Of a stretch of 64,000 nucleotides of DNA, positions 10,366 through 23,677 are shown in pieces (position 1 is the stretch's first letter; each line of letters starts with the position of its first letter). This stretch comes from Thamnidium elegans. Its lineage: Eukaryota; Mucoromycota; Mucoromycetes; Mucorales; Mucoraceae. The stretch spans positions 682,001 through 746,000 of the forward strand of contig JAIXMG010000002.1 of the NCBI GenBank assembly GCA_025201345.1, in the 5' to 3' direction. The translations under genes and the position numbers were made by a program. The notes below the pieces were generated by a model that saw nothing but the letters and a program-made list of their open reading frames with translations, did not search any database and was not told where the DNA came from.

Positions 10366-11454
10366 TTAGTTCTTATAGAAAGGGTAATCAGTGTAACCTT
10401 CAGTAGAGTTGCTGTAGAAGGTGTCACGGTTATACTTATTCAAGGGCAAACCATTGCGAAGACGTTCAACGAGATCAGGATTAGAGATAAAGAGACGGCC
10501 AAAACCAATCATGTTACCAGTTTCTTCAGCGACCTCAAAGGCTTTCTTAGTATCAAAAGTATAACCACCAGCAGAGACCATAGGACCCTTCCAGAGCTTA
10601 CGGAAAGGCTCAAGAGTATCGGGTTGCTTGGAGTACTCGTCAACACAGAAATCAGCGCGAGGCTCAATGAAATCTACAAAAGCTAAATCGCTGTGCTTTT
10701 CTTGCAAGGATTTTGCTAAAAAACCCCAAGTTTCATAAGGTGTGTCATCCTTCATGTCTTGGAATTCAGACCAAGGAGAGAAACGGATGGCAGTACGTTC
10801 AGCACCGATGGCCTCGACGACGGTATCAACAACTTCCAAGGAAAGACGACATCTGTTCTCAATGGATCCACCGTAGATATCAGTACGCTTGTTGCTAGAG
10901 GTGTTAAGGAATTGATCGAGGAGATAGCCATTAGCAGAGTGAATTTCAACACCATCGAAACCAGCTTCGATAGCGTTCAAGGCAGCTTGGCGGTAGTCAT
11001 TGAGAAGATCCTTGATCTCAGGGATAGTAAGAGCGCGAGGCTTCTCTTGAGGAAGACCTAAAAGGTTGACACCTTCAATAGCGATATCAGAGGCAGAGAC
11101 GGGTTGTTCGCCAATGTGAGCAGACATGGCAGCACGGCCAATGTGCCAAAGTTGAAGGAAGATAACGCCACCCTTAGCATGCACAGATTCAGTGACCTTC
11201 TTCCAGCCTTCGATTTGCTCCTTGCTGTAGATACCGGGAGCACGAGGGTAAGAACCGGCCTTATGAGTAATGAAAGTAGCTTCGGTAATTAAAAGACCAC
11301 CCTTGGTAGCGCGTTGAGTGTAGTACTCGACTTGGAGATCGGTAGGAACGGCATTTTCATCAGCTCTGAAACGAGTTAAAGGAGCAAGCACAACTCTGTG
11401 TTCGAGTTGGTGCTTACCAACCTTCATGGGAGAGAAAAGAGCAGGAGTAGACAT
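10366..11454 (-). CDS. Old yellow enzyme, FMN-dependent NAD(P)H ene-reductase
   Basis: Single exon, 362 residues, the normal size for the family. It begins with the FMN-binding strand (VVLAPLTRFRADE), has the His/Asn substrate-binding pair and catalytic Tyr in FDGVEIHSANGYLLDQFLN, followed by the usual loop RTDIYGGSIENRCR, and ends the barrel with the phosphate-binding GFGRLFISNPDLV. It belongs with yeast OYE and plant 12-oxophytodienoate reductases, which reduce activated C=C bonds of enones and nitro compounds using FMN. Codon use is richer in C-ending codons than in neighbouring genes, as for a well-expressed gene. A TATAAATAG box lies about 55 bases upstream. Physiological substrate cannot be told from sequence. 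Confidence 0.95.
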   Translation of the reverse strand: MSTPALFSPMKVGKHQLEHRVVLAPLTRFRADENAVPTDLQVEYYTQRATKGGLLITEATFITHKAGSYPRAPGIYSKEQIEGWKKVTESVHAKGGVIFLQLWHIGRAAMSAHIGEQPVSASDIAIEGVNLLGLPQEKPRALTIPEIKDLLNDYRQAALNAIEAGFDGVEIHSANGYLLDQFLNTSSNKRTDIYGGSIENRCRLSLEVVDTVVEAIGAERTAIRFSPWSEFQDMKDDTPYETWGFLAKSLQEKHSDLAFVDFIEPRADFCVDEYSKQPDTLEPFRKLWKGPMVSAGGYTFDTKKAFEVAEETGNMIGFGRLFISNPDLVERLRNGLPLNKYNRDTFYSNSTEGYTDYPFYKN

Positions 11455-11505
11455 ACTTTGGATTGATGTAAAAATAAAATAAAGTAAGCCAAAAGAATAA
11501 AGGCG

Positions 11506-11516
11506 CTCTATTTATA
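11506..11516 (-). promoter_or_regulatory. TATA box of the old yellow enzyme gene
   Basis: Read on the minus strand the bases are TATAAATAGAG, a near-perfect TATA box 52-62 bases upstream of the OYE start codon at 11454. OYE genes in other fungi are strongly inducible by oxidative or electrophile stress, which agrees with a canonical TATA promoter; that link is inference. Confidence 0.65.
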
Positions 11517-13504
11517 CCTTTTTTTTCCCTGATTTTAAAAAATTCTAGTAAGATCGAAGGCTTGTTTCAGAGTCCAATGGGCAAGACGAAAAGACCATGT
11601 TTCAAAACCCGCATTTTTTTATTTTATTTTTTGACAAGCTATTCCTTTTATTGCTTCTAATATCATGAACAGAAATATGGAAGAGTTATTGTAACATGGC
11701 AATTTAACTATTTTGAGTGTAGTCTTCAATAAAAAAAAGAAGGGAATAGTCTCTAATTGTACTCTGACAAGACACTGATAATATAAAAGGAACTCAGATA
11801 GGTCGACTTTCTGGGACCAGCAGAAAAGCTGAATAATCAATAAGTTTCGATGGAAATACTCTTCTTATTTTTTTGAAAACCGCTCCAATACCTTATTTAC
11901 TTGACAAATCGAAAAAACTGACATCAATTATCACGTTCATCCCGTTTTTGAGAATGTATTGACTTGTATAAGCTTTAAAGCTGCTAAAAGAAAAGGAAAG
12001 CTTGCCCTTGGCTTTAAAAGATCCTTACGGGGAAAAAAAATCTGTTTGTAATATTGTAATAGACGGCAATTTTAGAACTAGTATGGGATTCTGGTTTTCG
12101 ATATTTTATAACGCATAAACTTTTTTGTATTGTAGTGGATGATATATTTAGCGCTATCATACTGAACTACGCTTGTAATGTGTATCACCTTTTTGATATC
12201 GCCCATTGACGATATCTACTATATATCCTGATACTTTTATCGATAACATTGTCAGTATCGTACTGGACGGTACTTTATTTCTATACTTGGAAAATGTTTC
12301 TAAGTATATTAAATGACGACTTAGATACTTTATGTAATGGGCAATATTGCAATGAATTCCCTTTGGGTACCGAAATAATGACACCTTTAATAGATAACAA
12401 CTGTCGGTATTACAATAAATGATTACGAGTATTTATATTAAACGTGTCCATAATAATATCACGATGCAAAGAAAAAAACGTTTCTCGGCCCCATTTTTTT
12501 TTTTTTTTTTTTGAGAGGGTAAAAAGCCCTTTTTTGTTAGCACAAAAGTATTACTACTTTGAAACGGAATGGAATAAACTTGTTAAATAGATTATTGGTG
12601 ATATGCCTTTTTAAATTAAATATCTCGTTGAGTAACATAGTGCCGATTGAGTACTTTGTTTCCGCTCGCGCGTCATCTTGGTGTCGTGTATGTAAAAGTA
12701 TATAGTGAATATTGCAAATATACTATAGTCTGTCCTCAGACAGTAAGTTCTATTTAAAAAAACACTGTTTTTTAAAAATCTCAGATTTCATCCAATTTAA
12801 AGTAAACCTATGAGCACACCTGATCCTTAACAAGGAGTCTCGGTAATAAGTGAGTGCCATATTTATATATTTATCCCAAGTGATACCAAGATATAATTGT
12901 TCATATTTTTTTGAGCGAATAGTTTTTCAACAATGTTAATTTTTTGTTTTTTTTTTTTTTTCGTTTCGGGAGGCTACTTCAGAGAAGCGAAAAAAAAAGT
13001 ACGCGTCCACTCAATTAGTTTTTTTTTTTAAAAAAAAAAAGATAAAGAGGCCCTCTGTTGCCATGTTTACAAAAATAGATAATCATGCCTTAATAGATTT
13101 ATCAATAAACAAAGTAATATATATATTATATTGGCCTCGTACCAATAGATGACATCTATAACTAGACTCATTATTTCTACGTGTTGTAAGCCCAGCTTTT
13201 ATCCCTACTACAAATATAAGATGCAGCCCATTCTAGCTCATTCTACACTTACTCCAAACGCTTGATAAAGTATCTTGCTTTTGAAAGCAATAATGTCGTC
13301 AAGGGCAAAAATAATGTTGACCATGGCAACAATGGAAAACAGTCACCCGTGATATATATAAAAAGAGAAGGGTTCATTGTCATGGAAGCAAAATGAAATA
13401 AGATTATATAAGTACGAGTATATTATTGTTATTTTTGCTTTATTTTATTTTTATCTTCTAAAGAATAAAAAATAAAGGAGGGAGAGAGAATATATCTAAA
13501 TAAT
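11517..13504. other. Intergenic, no gene seen
   Basis: AT-rich sequence with T tracts at 12493-12512 and 12941-12961, an A tract at 13030-13040, and short (TA)n. Minus frames at 11619-11840 and 12157-12384 have no recognisable composition and are treated as chance. A TATA-like TATATATAAAAAG at about 13353-13365 lies 140 bases upstream of the coiled-coil gene. Confidence 0.5.
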
Positions 13505-14115
13505 ATGGCATCATGGACAGAATTAGATGTTAGAAAACAGAGTTCACCAAGGTACTCGTTACCATTAATACCAATGCAAGTACCTTACAAGATAAACAAA
13601 AGAGAAACAATAGCGGAAGAAGACGATACTAAAAGAGAAAGGAGAAATACTAGACTGATACAACTTATATCAAGCCAAAGACAGCAATACGATATGACAA
13701 TGCAATTAACAGCCCTAAGAAACGAAATCAGCATGCTGACAGATAAATTAATACAAACAGAAGAAAAAGTGTATAGATGGAAAAGAGAGTTTAAAGATTT
13801 GCAACATAAATTTATTCAGGTAGTAAATGATCATACGCAAACGAGAGAAAAGCTTGAGGATACTTGCAGAATGCTGGAAGAGTCTGAGCATATTCGATCA
13901 AGATGGTTTTTAAAGAAAGCTCAACACGACCAGGAACCAATATCTAACACTTTACCAAAGAAATCTTCACCACGTCAACATCAAAGGTAAACATATAAAA
14001 ATTGTAATAGTTTTTTTTTTACTAAATTCCCTATTATAGTCATTCTTTACCAAACAATCTTTTAAGGTTTTTAAAAATTAATCCTCGGAAATCTACATCC
14101 AACTGTATAATATAA
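13505..14115 (+). CDS. Coiled-coil protein of unknown function
   Basis: Two exons, 13505-13986 and 14040-14115; 185 residues. Residues about 38-140 are nearly continuous predicted coiled coil (Gln/Glu/Leu heptads such as LRNEISMLTDKLIQTEEKVY). The N-terminus is Ser/Pro-containing and the C-terminal exon is short and basic, ending in Cys-Ile-Ile, which is one residue short of a CaaX prenylation box. I do not recognise a family. The stop is only 76 bases upstream of the start codon of cytochrome c peroxidase, so the two genes share a very short intergenic space in tandem. If the intron is retained, the protein would stop two codons later in the sequence, at 13988-13990. Confidence 0.6.
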
Positions 14116-14191
14116 AAAAAACCCCTGCCAATTAAAAATAAAACTCCTCTTTTTTTTTTTTTATTGTTTCCTTTTTATTTAACAAAAAAAA

Positions 14192-15624
14192 ATGACTTCT
14201 TTACGGTCATTGCGTTGTTTAACAAGTCGTGTTGCAACACGTAATGTTCGACCTACTTTAAGTTTAAACTTCAACTTGTCTTTACGTCGTAACTATACAA
14301 ACACACCAAAGAAACCAGTTGCAGCAGCAGACGAAGGAGGTCATAACCCACTTTTATGGATTGGTAATATTCTAAAAACAATACAATATAAAAATAGCGC
14401 TTTTTTTTAAAATTGTAAAACTAAATATAGGCTGTCTTTCTCTTGGTGTTGCATATACCTACTATCAAAAGAAACAAGCAGAACGACTTGCCTTATTAGC
14501 AAAACAACAAACTTCCGATACAGACGAAAATCATGCAACTGTGAGTCATGCAACTGAAAACAAACAAGAAAACACACCTGTTATAAAATCTAATTCAAAG
14601 AATATTGATTATCAACAAGTTTATAACGATATTGCTGAACTTTTGGATTCTAACCCAGAGTAAGCAAAAGAAAAAGAGTTTTTTTACGCGGCACTTTTTA
14701 ATTTTTATGCAAAACTTTGTTTAGTTATGATGATGGTTCATATGGTCCAGTTCTTTTACGTCTTGCATGGCATTCGTCAGGGACATTTAATAAAGAAGAT
14801 GATAGTGGTGGAAGTAACGGCGGTACAATGCGTTTTAGAGCAGAAGGATCTCATGCAGCAAACAATGGATTAGAGTTTGCTCGTGATCTTTTAGAGAAAG
14901 AAATTAAACCAAAGTATCCTGAACTTAGCTATGGTGATATGTATACACTTGGTGGTGTTGTAGCTATTCAAGAACTTGTAGGTTTTTTTATATATATACT
15001 ATCGAGATTTAATATTTAATGTGTTTTGTATAGGGTGGTCCTAATATTAAATGGAGACCTGGACGTCAGGACGCAGGTGAGAATAAGTGTACACCTGATG
15101 GTAGACTTCCTGATGGATCCAAGAATACGGATCATGTACGTGAAGTGTTTTATAGAATGGTTAGTAGTAATATATAGTGGGTTTTTTTTTGCGAGAGGTT
15201 TAGAAAATAATGAAATTGTTGTATTTAGGGATTCAATGATCGTGAAATCGTTGCTTTGACTGGTGCCCACGTACTTGGTCGATGTCATCTTGATCGCAGT
15301 GGATACGAAGGACCTTGGCAAGAATCTCCTACTTTCTTTTCCAACGATTACTTCAAAGCTATTACATCTCGACAATGGGTAAAGAAGGAACTTCCTAACG
15401 GTTTATGGCAGTGGTCTGATAAAGCAAACCCTGATATCATGATGTTGCCTATTGAAATCACCATGCTGGAAGACAAGGATATGAAACCTTATTTCGAACT
15501 TTACGCTAAAGATGTCACAGTATTCTTTGAAGACTTTGCTAACGCTTTCAAGAAATTGATTGAGTTGGGTGTTCCTTTTACTGGAGATGAAAAGGAATAT
15601 GTATTTGAAAGAGTAAACATGTAA
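14192..15624 (+). CDS. CCP1: Mitochondrial cytochrome c peroxidase, membrane-anchored
   Basis: Five exons: 14192-14363, 14431-14659, 14725-14977, 15034-15159, 15229-15624; 391 residues. A basic mitochondrial presequence is followed by a single hydrophobic anchor (about residues 54-68, split by intron 1) and a polar linker, so the enzyme is tethered to the inner membrane facing the intermembrane space. Class I peroxidase motifs: distal Arg-Trp-His in [12 protein letters not shown], proximal haem-ligand His 274 in [12 protein letters not shown], and the radical-forming Trp 290 in YEGPW, exactly 16 residues later as in yeast. The residue equivalent to yeast Asp235, which hydrogen-bonds the proximal His, is Glu 336 ([10 protein letters not shown]) instead. 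It reduces hydrogen peroxide with ferrocytochrome c. Confidence 0.93.
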
Positions 15625-17345
15625 AAAGTAATAAAAGTTATTGGCTGACTGATAAAAAAAAACGAGGTATTAATTATTCTAAAATGATACATACGTTGGT
15701 GTTACCTTTTTTTTTTTTTTTGGCTGAGTATAAGAGCTACATAATAGCTAAAAATATCACTAATTAGTTTTAACCATATACTTATAAAAATAATCCAATT
15801 AAAATAGGTGAATTTAATCATTACAACTATAAAAAAAAATGTAGCGTTGATACACTTTAACAATGCTATATAGTTTAATTTCAGACAGTTTAAAGAAAAA
15901 AGACGGGGTCTTCTATTTGTTACTTATGATAAATTAGTTTCGTATGTCATACTTATACGTTAGTTAATCTATATAGGAGTTTCTTGTCCATTACTGTACT
16001 ATCCTGTAAATAATCATCAAGATGCTGTTTAAAGGACAACAATCGAGGTACCATAATATCTTATTCGCGATGTCTTTTGTTAGTTGAAGATTTACCATCT
16101 AGTAAAGATATAACAATAACTTTTCTCGCTTATTCCAGGCTTTAACTTTTAAATAGTGTAACGAGTCACTTGTAGTGAAGCAGAGTTGATCTTATTAACA
16201 AACATAATATGTATCCCATTGTTCGTCAATCAGCACTTAAAATCCACCAAACAGACATCACTTTCTGTTCGTTTAGTTCATTTTTACTTTACGAAAAAGA
16301 AAGAGGTCCGTGGTAAGCTTAGACCAACTAATATTTAAGAGTACGCTTAGAGTTTGCTTCATTTTTTTTTTATCGAAGCTAACAGGGACAGCGTATATAT
16401 ATTTTAACTGCATATCCATTTAACCTCTGTGCGTTAGACAGATTCAGTGCATTTTTGGGTAAAAAAAAAACAAATTCGTAAAAGTAAAAACTTTTTTTGG
16501 GTATAAAAAAGTTCCGTGTAACAGACCTTTTAGAGCCTTTTTACATTAACCAGTATTTATCGGTACTAAATATTTGAGTATAACCAATAAACATTTACAT
16601 TGGAATAAATCATTTGCACAAAAAAGCGGGATAACATAATAAAAACGAGGGCTACACTATAAAATTTCCCGCTTTCACTAATTCCCGCCATCCGATTAGC
16701 GATTTTTAAGAGAAGTTGGTAATGAGCACATATCATTAACTGCAAGTTTTCTTCTTCCACGGAAAGGATAAAAAAAATCAGAGTAGGGGTATAATTGAAA
16801 ATGGAGCTAAGATGAGGGTTTACGGTTTTGATAGATGGGGATGATACGTAGCAACAAAAAAAAAGTAGCACATTTTTTTGCAAATAATGATGTCACAGTA
16901 AGAGAAAGTAATAAGGAAGGGGGTGAAAGCTATCAAAAAAATGACACGATTGATTTACCAATTTGGATATACTTCCCGGCACATGCGAATAAACGTGTGC
17001 ACTGGCTTTGAAAAATATATATATGTAAATGACTGATTACACAAAAAAAAGAAATAAAGGAGTAAAAAAAACGAGTTTATTTATAGTCAAATCAAAGCTG
17101 CAGGAGAGAGACAGTGTTTGTTAAACATTTGATTATAATCGTAGCAAACAAAAGAATATATATCGTACGGAGATCAGTGTATAAACAGTAATGCAGTATA
17201 TCGTACGTGAATTTATAAGTCTTTTTTCTTTCTTTACACTACTGTAATAATAATATAATAAAATGGTATACAAAAATCAAAAATAGATTCAATAGTTTTG
17301 ATTGGACGATATTTTTGTTTTACTTCCAAGGTAACCCCTCCAAAC
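15625..17345. other. Intergenic, no gene seen
   Basis: AT-rich spacer between CCP1 and GFA1. The minus frame at 16566-16883 (105 codons) is Phe/Ile/Leu-rich with no family signature and is not supported. The stretch 17155-17215 carries TATATCGTACG twice about 35 bases apart. The right end merges into the GFA1 promoter. Confidence 0.5.
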
Positions 17346-17418
17346 CCGCGGAAACGATTTGAAAAAAACGAGGAGTAAGAGGGTGAAGAAATCAACCCCC
17401 GCGGATAAGAATCCGCGG
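17346..17418. promoter_or_regulatory. Three CCGCGG palindromes upstream of GFA1
   Basis: CCGCGG occurs at 17346-17351, 17399-17404 and 17413-17418, i.e. 123-195 bases before the GFA1 start. The last two form a longer inverted repeat, CCGCGGAT and ATCCGCGG around a 4-base spacer AAGA. In such AT-rich DNA three copies in 73 bases are very unlikely by chance. CGG half-sites facing each other are typical targets of Zn2Cys6 regulators, so this is a candidate operator for the hexosamine/chitin gene downstream; the binding protein is unknown. Confidence 0.6.
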
Positions 17419-17460
17419 AAAAAAAAACTTAAAAAGTGGAATCAAAATATTTTGATTGTT

Positions 17461-17471
17461 CATATAAATAG
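17461..17471 (+). promoter_or_regulatory. TATA box of GFA1
   Basis: CATATAAATAG, 70-80 bases upstream of the GFA1 start codon and about 45 bases downstream of the CCGCGG cluster, is followed by a T-rich pyrimidine stretch before the start, the usual arrangement of a strong fungal promoter. Confidence 0.6.
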
Positions 17472-17540
17472 AAGCCATTTTTAAAAACATCTTTTTTTTT
17501 TTTTCCTCTCATCATCTCATTTAAATAAAATAATACTAAC

Positions 17541-19823
<2,283 letters not shown>

Positions 19824-20307
19824 TTTTTTTTTTCATCCCTTCCCATTTACAAAAAAAAACATAACAACATATATATTTTTTCATCCCCCCCCCCCTTTTT
19901 TTCACTTTATCGTCTTCTTTTTGTAAAAAAAAAAAAGACATATATATATACAACCCCATCACCTTTATTTATTCCCTAATAAAGTAAACTTGACGCATCG
20001 AACCATCATGTGCTTATTATTTCTGGGCCTTCAGGAATGGGAAAGAGTGTTTTTTTTTTTTGTAGTAATTTACATAAAGTCATTACATCTCATATACACA
20101 ATAAATAATGAGTTATAGTATGCGCTATGAATTTAATTTCATCCCCCCCCCAAGAGAAAATAACTGGTGGGGACGGTAGTCTGTCAAAACTGATTTACTT
20201 GCTCATAATCAGATATTTGAGAATTATGATATTTTATTGTATAAGCTGACTTCAGACAGTGAGACATAGCATATATTCTCGCAAATTATTCAAGCTAAGC
20301 AGTTGAT
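19824..20307. other. 3' flank of GFA1 and spacer
   Basis: Poly-pyrimidine and poly-C runs (CCCCCCCCCC near 19886 and CCCCCCCCC near 20144), short (TA)n and an AATAAAG-like polyadenylation signal near 19977. No gene seen. Confidence 0.5.
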
Positions 20308-20705
20308 TCAAGAGTCGACCTTTCTTCTTTTATTCACATTTTCAGTTGAAGTCGAGGTGACAGGCATAGCGACTACGTTGTCATGATTTAAACAGGTGTT
20401 TAACCATTCGCTGGTATCCTTTGGGCAGTTACGTTTCTGATTGGAAAACACTTGGTTTTTCACTTTTAGTATTTGCTGTTTAAATTGCCATATTAATACA
20501 ATCCATGGTAAGATGCTTCTAGTATAGTGGGATACGACCGCTTGATATACACAGGTCTTTGATTTCTACTATCCTTGTAATGTAAGGAGTCGGTTCGTCA
20601 GCTGCTAATAGTGTTATAGATAGACCTGCAGTTTGAATTCCAAACACTGTAAAAACCTTGGGGGGTGTAGTACTGAAAGCTGTGACCTTAATTAGGATAA
20701 ATTAA
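20308..20705 (-). pseudogene. Frameshifted gene relic, C-terminal region
   Basis: On the minus strand two adjoining frames read as continuous protein but are broken by a frameshift near 20535-20560. The upstream frame (about 20700 to 20540) contains VFTVFGIQTAGLSITLLA and PYITRIVEIKDLCISSG. The downstream frame contains SILPWIVLIWQFKQQILKVK, CPKDTSEWLNTCLNHDNVVA and ends NKRRKVDS with a nuclear-localisation-like basic patch, then TGA at 20310-20308. A stop at its upstream edge and the missing N-terminus show decay. The pattern is that of a multi-copy Mucorales protein family I cannot name. Confidence 0.5.
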
Positions 20706-21578
20706 TATACAAAATAATAGTTATATCTACATTACTTCAAATCTGTCGAATAAAAACCACATAACTAAATAACGCAGGTGTAAGAGCCTCTCATGTCTTA
20801 CACTACAAAACACGGGACATTGGATTCTCAACAGTTTGAGAAAGACTGGTATCGTAAATAGAAAGCATTCTTTAGTCCCATCATCGCCCAATAAAGCAAA
20901 AGCAGAAAAATAACAAACAGAAAAAAAGCTTCCAAAGTCATTTAATACAGGTATTACTTCGTTATAAAAATTATTATTTTTCTCCCTCTATAATCCTTCT
21001 CCTCGTTAGATTCTTATAATAGTGTAAAAAAAAAAAAAAAAAAAAGTTGCATGAATAAACATTTTTACTGTTTTAACGCTTCAATTTATAAATATAATGA
21101 TAAACGCGTTAAAAATCTCGGTTGACTTCTATTGAGACTGAGACATATCTCATGCGCATAGATGTTATTATATACAGAAGAAAGAGAGAGAGAAAAATTT
21201 ACAATGGTTGTATTTCATCGCCATTGTCAGTTATATTAATATTATTTTCATTTCCTTGATTACAAACATGATTTCCAAACTCTTCCTCCTCAGTTACTAT
21301 ATTTTCTTTTATTGTTTTCGCTCCTTCTGTAGTTGATATTTTCTTTCTGTTATATATTTTCTCTGCTTCTTCATTATCTTCACTTTTAGCTTTCATCTAA
21401 AAAGATGCCGAGTCTATTACACAAAAAAAACTAAAAATACATGTACAAAATGCGCCGTAGCAAGTCACAGGGATAAAACTGTTATCAAATACAATATAAA
21501 TAAGTAATAAAGTGGGTGGGACTTTTTTTTTTATTTACCCCTACTTTTCTTTCTTTTTTTTTCGTTATTCACAAGAAT
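20706..21578. other. Intergenic, no clear gene
   Basis: AT-rich spacer before ATG13. An A tract lies at 21027-21045. A minus frame at 21199-21396 codes 65 acidic/Asn-rich residues preceded by an acceptor-like CTTTTTAG immediately before its ATG, so it could be a terminal exon or tiny gene, but nothing else supports it. Confidence 0.4.
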
Positions 21579-23593
21579 ATGGCTAACAATATACCAAGAC
21601 CAACCAAAAATTCTGAGCCTATAGTGACAACAAGTTTATCAAAGAGTTCTTTAAATTCATCATCTACCTTATCTGTTTCACCCTCTACGTCGGTTCTGTT
21701 ATCCAGAGTTCGATACCGCAGTAGTAAAACTCCTTCTATTCCACAAACCTGCGTATCTTCTTCAAGCAGTAGTACTACTGACGCTAAACTTGAACAAATA
21801 ATTCAAGTAAAGTCTTTTTTTGTTTACTTTTATATATATATATATATATATATATAATGCTAACCTCTTGTTTAGAACTTTTACACAAAGACAGCACAAA
21901 TCATTGTTCAATCAAGGATTTCCAGTGAAGTATTAAAAGGAGATTACAACTCTAGACGCAAAATAAACAAATGGGTAAATATTATGCTAAAATAATACAA
22001 TAAAAAGATTAATTTGTACCTAGTTTAATATCACTACAAATGATTATGAAAACTTACGGGAAGAATTAAAATTCTGGAAATCATTTATGAAGAATCATAA
22101 AGACCAGGAACCTCCGCCACTTATTATCGACATCTATTTAGAGACAACTGAGCCCGATTTGTTGCAAGAAGGTGATAATGTAAGAGGCTGGCATAAACTA
22201 GAGTTAGGTGTTCAACGTATTTTAGTCGAATCTTGGACTTTGATATTAAAGTAAAAGTAGTATATAATCTCTCCCCTCCCCCTTTTTTTTTTATAAAAAA
22301 TGTTTATACATAGATACTCAATCTTTCTTCTTAGGCGTCCTTTACCTCAAGTCACCGTTGATTTACCTAATTTGTATAAAAGGTCCATTATCTTCTTTCG
22401 GTCTTTACATTCATTGGTGAGATTATTACCCAGTCATAACCTGTATAAGCGTTTGAGCATACATGACGGTGAGATTTCCTTGGGCTATAGGATATCCACC
22501 TACCCTGCCAAACATCGTGATGAGGTGCCACTTGGTAAACAAAAACAAAAAAAAAAACTTTTTTAAAAAAAAAGATATATTTCAAACAGCTCATTTTCCT
22601 TATCAAAAAAAGATGAACCGTTAACAAATATTGATACAACTCAAGTCTATGAATTTAAAGAGGTGGTTACACCATTGGGGTAAATTTGCATAATGCGCAT
22701 AAATTTATACAAGAAATTGATATTGACATAGTATAGTACGTTCAAACTTAAATTGTCGTATCGAAAATATTGTCAATTTGATACAAGAGAAGGCGACGCT
22801 GCTATTTTACCTTCTTCTTTACCAAACGGTATAGATGTAGAAGAAAACTTTTTTACTCCTACCATGACAAAATATAGACAAGAGGTAAAGGCATGATAAT
22901 TAATTTTCTCTAGAATTAAACTCTTTCTTTAGACTGTATCCCGACCACCTACACCAATCTTCCCATCTTCTTCATCCTCTTCGTCCTCTCGCAGCAGAAT
23001 CCAGTCCTTTCGTTCCACAGCATCTCGCAGCCCTTACCCTACCGCATCAACATCTACGACGACTTCCTTCGAGCGACGTACATCAGCACCTCTTGTACAA
23101 CCATTTAAATCGCCTTCCTTATCATCTTCACCTCAAAAAGAACCCATGTGTAACTAAAAAAAAAATGAAATTTTTAGTACAGCCTTTTAATTTTTAAATA
23201 TATTAGACCCTTCTTCTCGATCTCAAACACCAGAAAAATTACGACCGGAAAGTGGATCCTTTGGCCGCAAAATTGAGTTCTCTTCTAGTTTCGAGAAATT
23301 TAAAAACCTAAGTGGTAGTCGAAACTCGTATGCACCTGATTTAGCCAGAAGAGGGTCACGTACAAGTGATCATAGTTCAATTTACTTGGTTCGTTTTTTT
23401 TTTTTTTTTTCCTTTTTTTTTAAGTTTGTTATTGATACGAAAATATATGTAGGAATCGGAAGAAGAAGAAGAAGATTTAGAAGATTTTATGAAGTTCATT
23501 GGAACAAGACAAGAATTAAAGTTATTTAAACAATATAATTCTGTCTATTCAGAAAAAGAGGTAACACAGCAACAAGAAGATGTAAGACTATAA
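21579..23593 (+). CDS. ATG13: Autophagy-related protein 13, regulator of the Atg1 kinase
   Basis: Nine exons: 21579-21806, 21876-21974, 22024-22250, 22335-22534, 22613-22679, 22737-22884, 22933-23149, 23207-23388, 23453-23593; 502 residues. A Ser/Thr-rich leader (1-70) precedes the HORMA domain, recognised from NFYTKTAQIIVQSRI, INKWFNITTNDYENLREELK, the insertion PPPLIIDIYLETTEPD and the later PNLYKRSIIFFRSLHSLVRLLP. After a linker comes a Ser/Pro-rich disordered region (exons 7-8) that in other fungi binds Atg1 and Atg17 and is phosphorylated by TORC1. The end is acidic. The intron 4 acceptor (AAAAAAAG at 22605-22612) is chosen for reading frame; the better-looking CAG at 22589 would break the frame. 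A transposon remnant lies 84 bases after the stop. Confidence 0.88.
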
Positions 23594-23677
23594 ATTATTA
23601 CTTTTTTTTTTCTTAAAAAAAAACTTTTCCAATAAATAAAAGGAAGGAGAGTTACCTTTTTTTTTTTTTGAAAATTA

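Noticed and set aside
13505..14115. CaaX prenylation of the coiled-coil protein
   Set aside because: The Cys is third from the end rather than fourth, so it is not a CaaX box.
16566..16883. Minus-strand 105-codon frame in the spacer before GFA1
   Set aside because: Composition typical of AT-rich noncoding DNA; no motif or family resemblance.
21199..21396. Minus-strand 65-codon acidic frame with acceptor-like site before its ATG
   Set aside because: No upstream exon or family recognised; acidic Asn-rich sequence can arise by chance in AT-rich DNA. Kept only as a note.
22535..22612. CAG acceptor at 22587-22589 in ATG13 intron 4
   Set aside because: Using it puts exon 5 in a frame that stops after 11 codons; the AAAAAAAG acceptor restores the frame.
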